From: JBPOIC01 sp052034865
GTDB taxonomy: Bacteria > UBA10199 > JADFYH01
Assembly (NCBI GenBank): GCA_052034865.1
Contig: JBPOIC010000040.1
Coordinates: 32,720 to 96,719 of the forward strand
Direction of reading: 5' to 3'
Length of the DNA: 64,000 bases
Below are positions 8,812-17,605 of the stretch, piece by piece. The notes beneath the pieces were generated by a model. That model had not been told where the DNA came from. It was given only the letters and a program-made list of their open reading frames with translations, and ran no database searches. Position numbers and translations under genes: made by a program. Position 1 is the stretch's first letter, and every line of letters begins with the position of its first letter.

Positions 8812-9576
8812 CTAACTTTCTTCGCAAACCCCTTCCTGACAATTTGCCTCCCGAATCACCTCACGTTTCGAATTTAAAAAAGCAAAATGGTATATATTTC
8901 TTTCATTATCGTAGGTAACCGATAAAGTCCCAGCTTTATTGGTATACTCACGGATGACACTTCCATCTTCCCATTGTGTTTTCTTCACTCGATACCCTTC
9001 TGCATCGGTTTCAATATTTCTCCAGATCAGATCACCTTTTTTGTTATAAGAACTTTCTTCCTTCAAGAAGGGGAATTTCAATTGATAGGAAATGCTTTTT
9101 GATTCATCGGCGTATTGGACCGTTACCAACGAACCTCCTTCCGGGGTTTTTTCATTAATCTCCTTCATCGGCTGCATCCCTGAAGTCTTGAGAGGATCTC
9201 CTCCCTGTGGGAGCTTAATCGTTCGAACCTTGGGATTTTTATAAGCCAAAGGAGCATTTTTTTTAAGGGTTCCACCCAAGTCTTGTTCTTCGACTTTCTC
9301 ACCTAATTTTTCCCGTGCTGTCTGGGGAATTGCAGTTCCTGAAAGAGAAAAACTCAACCGCTTAAGATCTTTTCCAATAAGGGTAAAAACATCTCCTATC
9401 CATTCAACATGGATTTGGGATTCAAAATAGATTTTGGATCCACCCGAGACTGGATCAATCTGTCCCGGAACTCCTCCATCAGGAACCAGATCAGAGGCTT
9501 CCTGAGCAGTTCCGCAAGGAGCAAAACCTATGGAAAAAAAACTATAAAAACCTATAAAAAGAAGAACTTTTTTCAT
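8812..9576 (-). CDS. hypothetical exported protein
   Basis: The 254-residue protein has a signal peptide (MKKVLLFIGFYSFFSIGFA, then PCGTAQ). A middle region is followed by a C-terminal part with beta-strand-like repeats reminiscent of RHS/toxin_WDR-type 'text-like' strands: SYNKKGDLIWRNIETDAEGY, TQWEDGSVIREYTNKAG, TYDNERNIYH. A Cys pair (CQEGVC) ends the chain. The Cys at the signal-peptide end (APC) could make it a lipoprotein, but the lipobox is weak. I do not recognise the family. It is monocistronic and convergent with the previous gene. Confidence 0.6.
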   Translation of the reverse strand: MKKVLLFIGFYSFFSIGFAPCGTAQEASDLVPDGGVPGQIDPVSGGSKIYFESQIHVEWIGDVFTLIGKDLKRLSFSLSGTAIPQTAREKLGEKVEEQDLGGTLKKNAPLAYKNPKVRTIKLPQGGDPLKTSGMQPMKEINEKTPEGGSLVTVQYADESKSISYQLKFPFLKEESSYNKKGDLIWRNIETDAEGYRVKKTQWEDGSVIREYTNKAGTLSVTYDNERNIYHFAFLNSKREVIREANCQEGVCEES

Positions 9577-9890
9577 AAAAACTGAAGATCAAATTGCGTT
9601 GCGTTAAAGGACAAAGTTCAATAATGATTTACTTCTTGGCAAGAACCACATTTGTACTTCTAAACAATATCAATTAACCAGAATATCATCACTCTGTTCT
9701 GCAATATGCATCGCGCAAGGGCTGCTAGCTACTCTGGTTTTAATTTTTTTCTTTAAGGTTTCATCTGGAGAAGTAATATCTTTTAATTGAGGTCTTTTAA
9801 AATTATTCTTTTTTTACTGTCATCCCTTTTCATTAAGTTCTACAAAAGTAGCCATTTAATTTTTCCAATTTCCAAATTTGAGGAGCAATC
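9577..9890. other. 314-base AT-rich intergenic region between divergent genes
   Basis: This separates two divergently transcribed exported-protein genes and should hold both promoters. It is AT-rich with several T runs. I could not find a convincing -35/-10 pair, a hairpin or a small open frame with a ribosome binding site. The only clear signal is AGGAG (9881-9885) just before the next gene. Confidence 0.5.
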
Positions 9891-11003
9891 ATGAAACTGA
9901 AAAAATTTTTTTTAAATACCCTGATTGCCTTAAGTCTCGCCCTACCTTGCGCGGCTCAACAATCGCAACCCACTCCAACTCCGGTTCCAGTTCCAGTGAA
10001 AACAGAACCTGGACCAACTCCCCCCCCCACACCCTCTCCTGCTCCAGAAGCTTCAACACCCAAAGCAAATCCAACGCCTCCCAGTAATGAAAAAACAGAA
10101 AACAGCTCGATTCCGGTAATCAAATTGGGAGATCAAATTAAACCCATCAATCCGGAAAACACTCCAAAAAAAAATTCTGATAAGCACGGAAATGAAGAGG
10201 CCACCTCAGAAAATAAAACGAAAAAATCTACTCCCAGAGTCACAAAAGTTCAGGATCTTAAATCCGTTGTGCTGGAAACACGTCAGGTTTTGCATGGCAA
10301 GATGGCTCAAGAAGGAGAAACTGTTCTTTTTGTGGCGGCAGAAAACGCCCCAGCTTCTGGAAATCCTGTGATTCAAAAAGGAACCTTGATCGTCGGTAAA
10401 ATTATAGGAACCAAAAAAGCTCAAAAAAATGAACCGGGAGCGATTCAGATTCAACTAGAAGGAATTTCCGCCGGTTCCGGAAATCTCTTGCCGTTCGGAT
10501 CTTCGATCGAAATTCCTTCAGATAATAAAGACCTCTTTGTACCCATTGGCTACAGGCAGAAAGTGATTTTGCCAAAGGGTGTCAATCTACGCACCACCTA
10601 CCGCCCCCTCAAAGCCAAAAGCCCAAAAGCAGTTCTTACAGCCGCCTCAGAAATTGGCTCATCAGAAATCACTCTTAAAAGCTCAGGGCTTAAATATCCC
10701 ACAAAACTGGAAGTCTATATTGAACCTCCGCAAACACCCGCGGGGGTTTCCTTGTCGGAATCAGGATTTCAGCTCGTACGAATCAACGATTTTTATTTGC
10801 CCACGCCAATAGAACCAGCCGATGAGAAAATTAAAATTTCAGATCATAATAAAAACAACGTACAGGACTTCCGCTATACCTTCAGAGGTTGGGATATTAT
10901 CAAATACCTTCCTGAAGGATCTTCCAGGCTTGTTTTTTCAACCACGACCACCAAAGGAAAAACGGTGGAATCCGTGGCAATGCTAAGAGTGGTCTACCAA
11001 TAG
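9891..11003 (+). CDS. exported proline-rich protein with C-terminal beta domains
   Basis: The 370-residue protein has a signal peptide (MKLKKFFLNTLIALSLALPCAA). A Pro/Thr/Ala-rich linker of about 50 residues follows, then a basic stretch, then a region (residues 120-220) resembling the beta-rich domain of conjugation/secretion proteins that carry 'ETRQVLHGKMAQEGETVLFVAAENAPA'-like strands. The C-terminal third (VRINDFYLPTPIEP, RYTFRGWDIIKYLPEGS) is beta-rich. AGGAG five bases upstream supports the start. The layout is similar to TraB/VirB10-type scaffolds, but I do not claim that function. A terminator follows. Confidence 0.6.
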   Translation: MKLKKFFLNTLIALSLALPCAAQQSQPTPTPVPVPVKTEPGPTPPPTPSPAPEASTPKANPTPPSNEKTENSSIPVIKLGDQIKPINPENTPKKNSDKHGNEEATSENKTKKSTPRVTKVQDLKSVVLETRQVLHGKMAQEGETVLFVAAENAPASGNPVIQKGTLIVGKIIGTKKAQKNEPGAIQIQLEGISAGSGNLLPFGSSIEIPSDNKDLFVPIGYRQKVILPKGVNLRTTYRPLKAKSPKAVLTAASEIGSSEITLKSSGLKYPTKLEVYIEPPQTPAGVSLSESGFQLVRINDFYLPTPIEPADEKIKISDHNKNNVQDFRYTFRGWDIIKYLPEGSSRLVFSTTTTKGKTVESVAMLRVVYQ

Positions 11004-11040
11004 CGACCTCATTTTAAGAAAGCTTCCTGACCCCATAACG

Positions 11041-11085
11041 GGGGAGTGGCGTCATCCCCAAAACCCACTCCCCTGTTTATTTTTC
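11041..11085. terminator. intrinsic terminator between convergent genes
   Basis: An inverted repeat GGGGAGTGG (11041-11049) / CCACTCCCC (11065-11073) is followed by TGTTTATTTTT. It lies between the 3' ends of the proline-rich gene and the CDF gene. The T-rich tract serves the + strand transcript. The stem may also help the opposite strand. Confidence 0.75.
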
Positions 11086-12028
11086 AAATCCCCTCTTTTT
11101 GACTCACACATTCATACTGAAGATTTACATGCTCAATATGATACCGCTCTGATACGAGCAGATTCACTCGTTCTGTAACTTTCATGGTATCTGAGACAGT
11201 CATTTCAGTAACAGTAATATGGGCCGTCATGGCATACATATCGCTTGTAATTTCCCAAACATGGACATCATGCATTTCCTGAATTCCTTCAATCTGTTGC
11301 GTGAGTGTTTCTATCAATTCAGCGATTTGAATATGTTTAGGAGTCGATTCCATAAGGATATGAATTGAATCCAGAAAGAGACGGATGGCCCAATAAAGTA
11401 CGAGCCCCCCGATCCATAACGAGAGAATGGAATCGATCACATTCCAGCCTGACCAGTGAATGATCGCAGCACTGACGACTACACCGATGGATCCCAAAGC
11501 ATCGGATAAAACATGAAGATAAGCCGCTTTAAGATTGATACTTTGATGGGATCTTCCATGGAGCAATCCCATACTCACCAGATTGATCAATAGCCCAAAG
11601 AGGGCCACCCAAAACATCAGACCACTTTCAATGGGAATGGGGTTTCGAAACCTTCCTATTGCATCGTAAAAAATCAATCCCGAAACTCCGATGAGCAGGA
11701 TTGAGTTTAAAAAAGCCCCTAAAACTTCAGCTCGGTAGTACCCATAGGTTTTTTGAAAATCAGCGGGTTTGGCAGACAGATTGATCGCAAAAAAGCTAAG
11801 TCCGAGAGTAAACAGATCCGTAAACATATGAGCGGAATCTGAAATCAGAGAGAGGGAACCGGAGAGCCAGCCTCCTATCGCTTCGACTCCCATCATGCTT
11901 CCTGTTAGAATCATACAAAGGAGCAAGCGACGGCGGTCTTTTAAATGAAAAGAAGGAGAGGACTCCTTGTGGTGGGCCTCAGAACTGCAGTCATGTTCTC
12001 GATTTTTGGGACGATGAGTTGGGTGCAT
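11084..12028 (-). CDS. cation diffusion facilitator metal exporter (CzcD/ZitB type)
   Basis: The 314-residue protein has a His-rich N-terminus (HPTHRP, EHDCSSEAHH) and six membrane spans. Span 2 carries SDSAHMFTDLFTL with the conserved metal-site residues and span 5 carries HVLSDALGSIGVVVSA. The C-terminal cytoplasmic ferredoxin-like domain contains MHDVHVWEITSDMYAMTAHI. CDF proteins exchange protons for Zn(II), Cd(II) or Co(II). The HxxxD in span 2 together with the His-rich tail favours zinc or cadmium. It is divergent from the PDZ gene, about 66 bases apart. Confidence 0.92.
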   Translation of the reverse strand: MHPTHRPKNREHDCSSEAHHKESSPSFHLKDRRRLLLCMILTGSMMGVEAIGGWLSGSLSLISDSAHMFTDLFTLGLSFFAINLSAKPADFQKTYGYYRAEVLGAFLNSILLIGVSGLIFYDAIGRFRNPIPIESGLMFWVALFGLLINLVSMGLLHGRSHQSINLKAAYLHVLSDALGSIGVVVSAAIIHWSGWNVIDSILSLWIGGLVLYWAIRLFLDSIHILMESTPKHIQIAELIETLTQQIEGIQEMHDVHVWEITSDMYAMTAHITVTEMTVSDTMKVTERVNLLVSERYHIEHVNLQYECVSQKEGI

Positions 12029-12094
12029 AATGAAAAAATAGTAAGAGAATTTGGCTACACATCAAAGAAGCTTTTTAACTGGAAGGACACTTTT

Positions 12095-12673
12095 ATGAGA
12101 AAAAAAATTCAAATGATACTAGCCTTATTCTGTTTGTTATTTATCGAACCTAGCTCTTTTCCAAGAGCTCAATCCTCCTTGGAACCTACCGGAGGAATCG
12201 GTGTTATTCTGGAGTTTTTACCTGATAAAAAAATTCATCGCATTCGCGCGGTTTTTCAAGGCTCCCCCGCAGCTCGGGCACAAATCAAGGCTGGAGATGA
12301 AATTCTGATGGTGGATGGGCAATCGACTCAATCGATGAGCTTTGAAGATTTAGGAAAAAAAATTCGTGGAACCCCTGGAGAAAAAATTACGCTGACCCTT
12401 CGTAGTCCGTCGTTAGGTCAAACTCGAGAAGTTGCACTGGTGCGCGTCGGACAACAAAAGGTCTCACCCTTGATTTTAAACGCTCCAGGCACTACTCCTC
12501 AAACACCTCCCACCACTTTTACACCCGAAGAAAAAGAACAGATCAAGTCAGTGATTGGCCGACTAAAAACCCCGGAAGATCAAAAAAAGATGGAAAAGCT
12601 TCTGCTGGATCTCAAGGAAGGTCGTCTGATCAAACCGGATTTTTTCAAGATTCTAAAAGTGGAGTTTCATTAA
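12095..12673 (+). CDS. exported single-PDZ-domain protein
   Basis: The 192-residue protein has a signal peptide (MRKKIQMILALFCLLFIE) and one PDZ domain: GIGVILEF, RIRAVFQGSPAARAQIKAGDEILMVDGQ and LGKKIRGTPGEKITLTLRS. The C-terminal helical region is charged. The domain resembles the PDZ of C-terminal processing peptidases, but the catalytic Ser-Lys domain is absent, so it is probably a periplasmic adaptor or a truncated CtpA-like protein. GGAAGGA eight bases upstream picks this ATG over upstream in-frame codons that run into the divergent CDF gene. Confidence 0.75.
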   Translation: MRKKIQMILALFCLLFIEPSSFPRAQSSLEPTGGIGVILEFLPDKKIHRIRAVFQGSPAARAQIKAGDEILMVDGQSTQSMSFEDLGKKIRGTPGEKITLTLRSPSLGQTREVALVRVGQQKVSPLILNAPGTTPQTPPTTFTPEEKEQIKSVIGRLKTPEDQKKMEKLLLDLKEGRLIKPDFFKILKVEFH

Positions 12674-12734
12674 AAGCGGGTTTCTAGGCCCAAACCCTTC
12701 CGCAAACTACGGCAGAAGAATAGATCTGACGAAC

Positions 12735-13997
12735 TTAAGAATTCTTTCTGATCTTAAATTTTTTTAGCACCGGCAGATATTTTTCATACACTTCAACTTC
12801 CAGAAAAACGCCTTCCTCTTCATAGTTTTTAGAAAGAATCCGTGCATACCGATGCAAAAAACTGATCAGACTTCCTTCTGCATGTGGAATTAAAACCTTC
12901 ACCTTTTTAAACTCGCGCGCCAGTTCATAATCCAAAAGGTTCAGCAAGGCCTCCAGATTGATTTTCTTTTCGGCTGAAATCATCAATCCTTTTTCATTGG
13001 ATGGACTTTGGAAGCCAATAAGATCGGCCTTATTGTAGATCTTCACGATAGGCTTACCCGCGAGATCGATTTCCTGAAGGACTTTTTCTACCTGCTCAAT
13101 TTGCTCTTTTTTGTTGGGATGGGAAATGTCGATCACGTGAATTAAAAGATCGGCGCCCGCAATTTCTTCGAAAGTCGCCTTGAAGGATTCTACCAAAGCG
13201 TGAGGAAGTTTTCGGATAAACCCGACCGTATCGGCGAGCAGCACTTCGCGACCGCTTGGCAATTTGAGTCGGCGGACAGTCGGATCGAGCGTGGCAAACA
13301 ACTGATCTTCGACCAGCACATCGGCGTCTGTGAGGGTCCTCATTAAAGTGGATTTTCCCGCGTTGGTGTATCCAATGAGTGAAACGGTTGGCAGAGGAAT
13401 CGTCAAACGTCGTGTGCGATGAAGTTTGCGGGCAGACTCAACCTTGGCGATTTCCTGGCGAATCCGCGTGATTTTTTCTCGGGCGCGACGTCGATCGACT
13501 TCCAACTGGGTTTCTCCTGGCCCACGAGTTCCAATCCCCCCCGCCTGTTTTGAAAAATGGCCCCACTGCCCAACCAGACGTGGAAGAAGATAGAGGGCCT
13601 GCGCCAGTTCAACCTGAAGTTTTCCTTCTCGTGTGCGAGCACGTTGCGCGAAAATATCGAGAATCAAACCAGTGCGATCGACGACTTTAATTTTGAGTTT
13701 TTCTTCCAGGTTTCGATTTTGAGTTGGAGATAAATCTTCATCAAAGATCACCACATCAGCCTTCGTTTCTTTGACTCGCTCGGCAATCTCACTCACCTTT
13801 CCTTCGCCCACAAAATAAGCGGGATGAATTTGCCTGAGCTCCTGCTGGGCACTCCCCACCATTTTTCCCCCTGCAGTTTCCGTTAAATGCATGAGCTCAT
13901 CAAACGATTCCCCCGCCTGTATACGGGTTTCATGCGGATGTCGGATTCCTACCAAAAATACTTTTTCGGGCTCGCGTTTGATTTTTTTAGGAAGCAT
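12735..13997 (-). CDS. hflX: ribosome-associated GTPase HflX
   Basis: About 420 residues. The N-terminal HflX domain (HPAYFVGEGKVSEIAE, VIFDEDLSPTQNRNLEEKL), the glycine-rich linker GGIGTRGPGETQLEVDRR and the G domain are all present: GYTNAGKST (G1), LDPTVRRL, DTVGFIRKLPH (G3) and NKADL (G4). HflX splits stalled or stressed ribosomes. I start it at the ATG giving MLPKKIKREPEK rather than 19 codons upstream, because the shorter form matches the family. Its 5' end still overlaps the 3' end of dnaE by 11 bases, indicating coupled translation. Confidence 0.95.
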   Translation of the reverse strand: MLPKKIKREPEKVFLVGIRHPHETRIQAGESFDELMHLTETAGGKMVGSAQQELRQIHPAYFVGEGKVSEIAERVKETKADVVIFDEDLSPTQNRNLEEKLKIKVVDRTGLILDIFAQRARTREGKLQVELAQALYLLPRLVGQWGHFSKQAGGIGTRGPGETQLEVDRRRAREKITRIRQEIAKVESARKLHRTRRLTIPLPTVSLIGYTNAGKSTLMRTLTDADVLVEDQLFATLDPTVRRLKLPSGREVLLADTVGFIRKLPHALVESFKATFEEIAGADLLIHVIDISHPNKKEQIEQVEKVLQEIDLAGKPIVKIYNKADLIGFQSPSNEKGLMISAEKKINLEALLNLLDYELAREFKKVKVLIPHAEGSLISFLHRYARILSKNYEEEGVFLEVEVYEKYLPVLKKFKIRKNS

Positions 13998-16900
13998 GTT
14001 GAAGAGGTTTTTGACCTTCGTAATTGATGACGACGGCATCTCCCAAAAGCTCATTTAAGGCATTTTGAAACTCAGGGCTCCACTCAGTTTCAAGCTCGGG
14101 AGGCAAACGAAGGATGATATTTTGCTCTGGAGCAAGCAGATGCAATTGAATGGGAGATTTTCCAGGATATGAAAGAAGCAGCCGTTTGAAATCACGTAAT
14201 TTGTCTTCGGTGAGTATCGTCGATTGAATCTGAATGCGAATGGCCGGAGAAGTCCCCTGGCACTCCTGGGCTTTCAGCGAGACAATTTGATTGGCCAAAA
14301 TCTTGGCATTCTCTTCGTTTAAATCGAGCTGGCCGCGAATGAGAATCGGCTCATCCGCCTTAATCAAGGCCTGTGCTTTGGCATACACATCCGAGAAGAC
14401 CACCACCTCGACATGGCCTTTAAGATCTTCGAGAGTTAAAAACGCCATGCGATCACCTTTTTTCGTGAGGATTTCCTTCAAAGCCACCACGACCCCCGCC
14501 AGACTGACTTCATCTTTATCCTTCTGATTCTTAAGGGTCGATGTATCCACCGTACAAAGCTTCTGGATTTTTTGTAAATAAATCGCCAGCGGATGACCGG
14601 TGATGTAAAACCCGATCGCTTCTTTTTCCATCTTGAGTTTATTCTCTTCGTTCCATTCCGGTATCACCGGAAGCTCGGGGAGTGCGGATTCTTTCTCACC
14701 TCCCTCAAAAAGATTTTTCTGACCACGCTCACGATCGCGTTGTTTTAAGGCGGCCTGATCGATTGCCAGATCGATACACTCAAAAGCCTGGGCTCGACTG
14801 ATTTGTAAATTATCAAAAGCCCCACATTTGATGAGCGATTCAATCACCTTGCGGTTGACCCTTCTGGAATCAATCGATTCGCAGAAATGAAAAAAGGACT
14901 CAAACCGTCCAACCTGACCTCGCGCCTCGATAATACTTTCAATGGCGGCATCGCCGACATTCTTGACCGCGGCTAATCCAAATCGGATCTCCTTTTCCGA
15001 AAGAACAGAAAAATATCGATAGGACTCATTCACATCCGGAGGCAGGACCGAAATGCCATGGGCGGAAAGATCGTTAATATAGATCAGGATCTTGTCGGTA
15101 TCGCCCATTTCATGCGTGAGCAGGCTCGCCATGTATTCGGCCGTAAAATGCGTTTTTAAATAGGCGGTTTGATAAGAAACAAGGGCATAGGCCGCACTGT
15201 GCGATTTATTGAAGCCGTACTCGGCAAACTTGGCCATCAGATCAAAAATCTTTTCGGCTTTTTTGGAAGGAATTTTGTTTTTCGCGGACCCGCCCTGAAA
15301 ACGCTCCCGCTGCTGAGCCATTTCTTCCGGTTTCTTTTTTCCCATCGCACGCCGCAACAGATCGGCATCGCCCAAGGAAAAGCGCGCCAAAGCCGAGGCA
15401 ATCTGCATGACCTGTTCCTGATACACAATGACACCATATGTATCTTTGAGAATGGGCTCAAGCTGGGATAACTCATACGCAATCGGCGTACGGCCGTGTT
15501 TGCGGTTGATGAAGTCATCGACCATCCCGCTCCCCAGAGGACCTGGACGATATAAAGCCACCAAAGCGATGAGATCTTCAAAACAGTTGGGTTTGAGTTT
15601 AACGAGCAAATCACGCATGCCCGAGGATTCCAGCTGAAACACTCCCAATCCGTCGCCGGAAGAAAGCATCTGATAGACCGCAGAATCTTCCATGGATATC
15701 TGGAGGAGATTCAGATCGATCTCCCGTGAACGTTTGATAATCTTCAGCGTATTTTCGATCACCGTCAGTGTTTTGAGTCCCAAAAAGTCGAATTTGACCA
15801 GACCGATTTTTTCGACGGCCTTCATGTCGAATTGGGTCACGACTTCTTCGTTTTGCCCCCGATAAAGTGGCATGAACTCGGTGAGCGGACGATCGGAGAT
15901 CACGACCCCAGCTGCATGGGTCGAGGCATGCCGGGTCAGTCCTTCGAGAGAGCGTGCAATCGAGAGCAGCTGTTTGACCTTTGGCTGGGAACTCTCCAGC
16001 TCCTTAAGGCGCGGCTCCTGTTTTAAAGCCTCTTCGAGCGTAATATTTAAAGTATTCGGTATCAGCTTTGCGATACGGTCCACATCGCCATACGGCATGT
16101 CGAGCACACGCCCTACATCGCGGATGACTGCCTTGGCCTTCATCTTTCCATACGTGATGATCTGAGAAACACTTCCGTATTTTTTTGTGACGTAGTCGAT
16201 CACCTCGTCGCGTCGGTTCATACAGAAATCGATATCCATATCCGGCATGCTAATACGCTCTGGATTTAAAAAACGCTCAAAGAGAAGATGGTAAGGAATT
16301 GGATCAAGGTCGGTAATCTTGAGACAGTAGGCGACCAGGCTTCCGGCCGCAGACCCACGTCCTGGGCCGACGGGAATTCCCTGGGATTTGGCGTAATTTA
16401 TAAAATCGGAAACGATGAGAAAGTAGCTGGGAAAGCCCATCGAGATAATCGTCTTAAGCTCAAACTCCAAACGCTCCAGGTATTTCTCGCGCGATGGAGG
16501 AGTGGAAGTAGGTATTTTGGAGATCTCCTGCCAACGATCCTCAAACCCCTCATAAACTTTTTTCTTTAAAAAACTTTCCAGATTTTCATCTTCTTCGAGG
16601 GTGAATTTCGGAAAATAATATTGTCCAAAATGAAACTGAAACTGACAGGCTTCGGCAATCTTTCGCGTGTTTTCGAGCGCCTCTGGATATTCTGAAAAAA
16701 GCTCACACATCTCTTCGGGTGATTTTAGATAAAACTCACTGCCATCATAGGAAGGACGATCTTCTTCATGCAATTTGTGGTTGGATTGAATGCACAGCAG
16801 GGCCTCATGCGCTTCACGATCTTCTCGCAAGAGGTAATGAACATTGTTGGTGACGACTAGGGGAAGAGATTCTGAGCGGGCAATTTGAATCAAACCTTCA

Positions 16901-17469
16901 TTCACAAGCTTTTCATGCGCCAGGCCGTGATCGCCCAGCTCCAGATAAAAATGGCCCGGATAAATTTCTGCCAGCTCGCGCGCAGCCTGTTTTGCTTCTT
17001 CTGTTTTTCCTTCGATGAGCCGCCGCGGAATCTCTCCACGGGCACAGCAGGAAAGAGCAATCAGACCGGTGGAATATGTTTTTAGAACTTCTTTATCGAC
17101 GCGAGGCTTGTAATAAAATCCCTCGAGATAACTTAAACTGATCAGGCGACACAGATTGCGATAGCCTTCTTCGTCCTGGACGAGAAGGATCAAATGCGAA
17201 AGGTGCGACTCTTTAAACTTCTGATTTTTCTCACGGCAGGATCCTTGCGGCAGATAGTACACCTCCGCTCCATAGATTGGATGGATCCCCTCTTTCTTGG
17301 CCTTCTCGTAAAACTCCACTGCTCCAAACAAATTGGCGTGATCGGTCACGGCAACGGCATTCATTCCGAGTTTTTTGGTTTGGGACACCAGGCGCTCGAG
17401 CGAAATTGCGCCTTGGAGAAGGCTATATTGGGAGTGGACGTGCAGATGGACGAAGTCTTTTGGATTCAC
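13987..17469 (-). CDS. dnaE: DNA polymerase III alpha subunit
   Basis: At 1160 residues this is full length. The N-terminal PHP domain has HVHSQYSLLQGAI and TDHANLFGAVEFYEKA. The polymerase domain has GPGRGSAAGSLVAYCL and the catalytic acidic motif PDMDIDFC near residue 410, followed by the fingers (LLRRAMGKKKPEEM) and helix-hairpin-helix regions. The OB domain spans roughly residues 985-1070 (VSLAGVVVALKEILTKKGDRM). No DnaQ-like exonuclease insertion is present, so it is DnaE1-type replicative polymerase rather than PolC. Confidence 0.97.
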   Translation of the reverse strand: MNPKDFVHLHVHSQYSLLQGAISLERLVSQTKKLGMNAVAVTDHANLFGAVEFYEKAKKEGIHPIYGAEVYYLPQGSCREKNQKFKESHLSHLILLVQDEEGYRNLCRLISLSYLEGFYYKPRVDKEVLKTYSTGLIALSCCARGEIPRRLIEGKTEEAKQAARELAEIYPGHFYLELGDHGLAHEKLVNEGLIQIARSESLPLVVTNNVHYLLREDREAHEALLCIQSNHKLHEEDRPSYDGSEFYLKSPEEMCELFSEYPEALENTRKIAEACQFQFHFGQYYFPKFTLEEDENLESFLKKKVYEGFEDRWQEISKIPTSTPPSREKYLERLEFELKTIISMGFPSYFLIVSDFINYAKSQGIPVGPGRGSAAGSLVAYCLKITDLDPIPYHLLFERFLNPERISMPDMDIDFCMNRRDEVIDYVTKKYGSVSQIITYGKMKAKAVIRDVGRVLDMPYGDVDRIAKLIPNTLNITLEEALKQEPRLKELESSQPKVKQLLSIARSLEGLTRHASTHAAGVVISDRPLTEFMPLYRGQNEEVVTQFDMKAVEKIGLVKFDFLGLKTLTVIENTLKIIKRSREIDLNLLQISMEDSAVYQMLSSGDGLGVFQLESSGMRDLLVKLKPNCFEDLIALVALYRPGPLGSGMVDDFINRKHGRTPIAYELSQLEPILKDTYGVIVYQEQVMQIASALARFSLGDADLLRRAMGKKKPEEMAQQRERFQGGSAKNKIPSKKAEKIFDLMAKFAEYGFNKSHSAAYALVSYQTAYLKTHFTAEYMASLLTHEMGDTDKILIYINDLSAHGISVLPPDVNESYRYFSVLSEKEIRFGLAAVKNVGDAAIESIIEARGQVGRFESFFHFCESIDSRRVNRKVIESLIKCGAFDNLQISRAQAFECIDLAIDQAALKQRDRERGQKNLFEGGEKESALPELPVIPEWNEENKLKMEKEAIGFYITGHPLAIYLQKIQKLCTVDTSTLKNQKDKDEVSLAGVVVALKEILTKKGDRMAFLTLEDLKGHVEVVVFSDVYAKAQALIKADEPILIRGQLDLNEENAKILANQIVSLKAQECQGTSPAIRIQIQSTILTEDKLRDFKRLLLSYPGKSPIQLHLLAPEQNIILRLPPELETEWSPEFQNALNELLGDAVVINYEGQKPLQHAS

Positions 17470-17605
17470 GGGTCTTCAGAGTGAAGAATAAGATGACGTT
17501 TTGATACTTCGTCCTGAAAAGGACAAAGAAAATCCGATTGAATTTCTGTCTTGCGTAACGTGCGGCAGAGGATGTGTCAACGGTGGGGACTCAGGATTTT
17601 CAAAC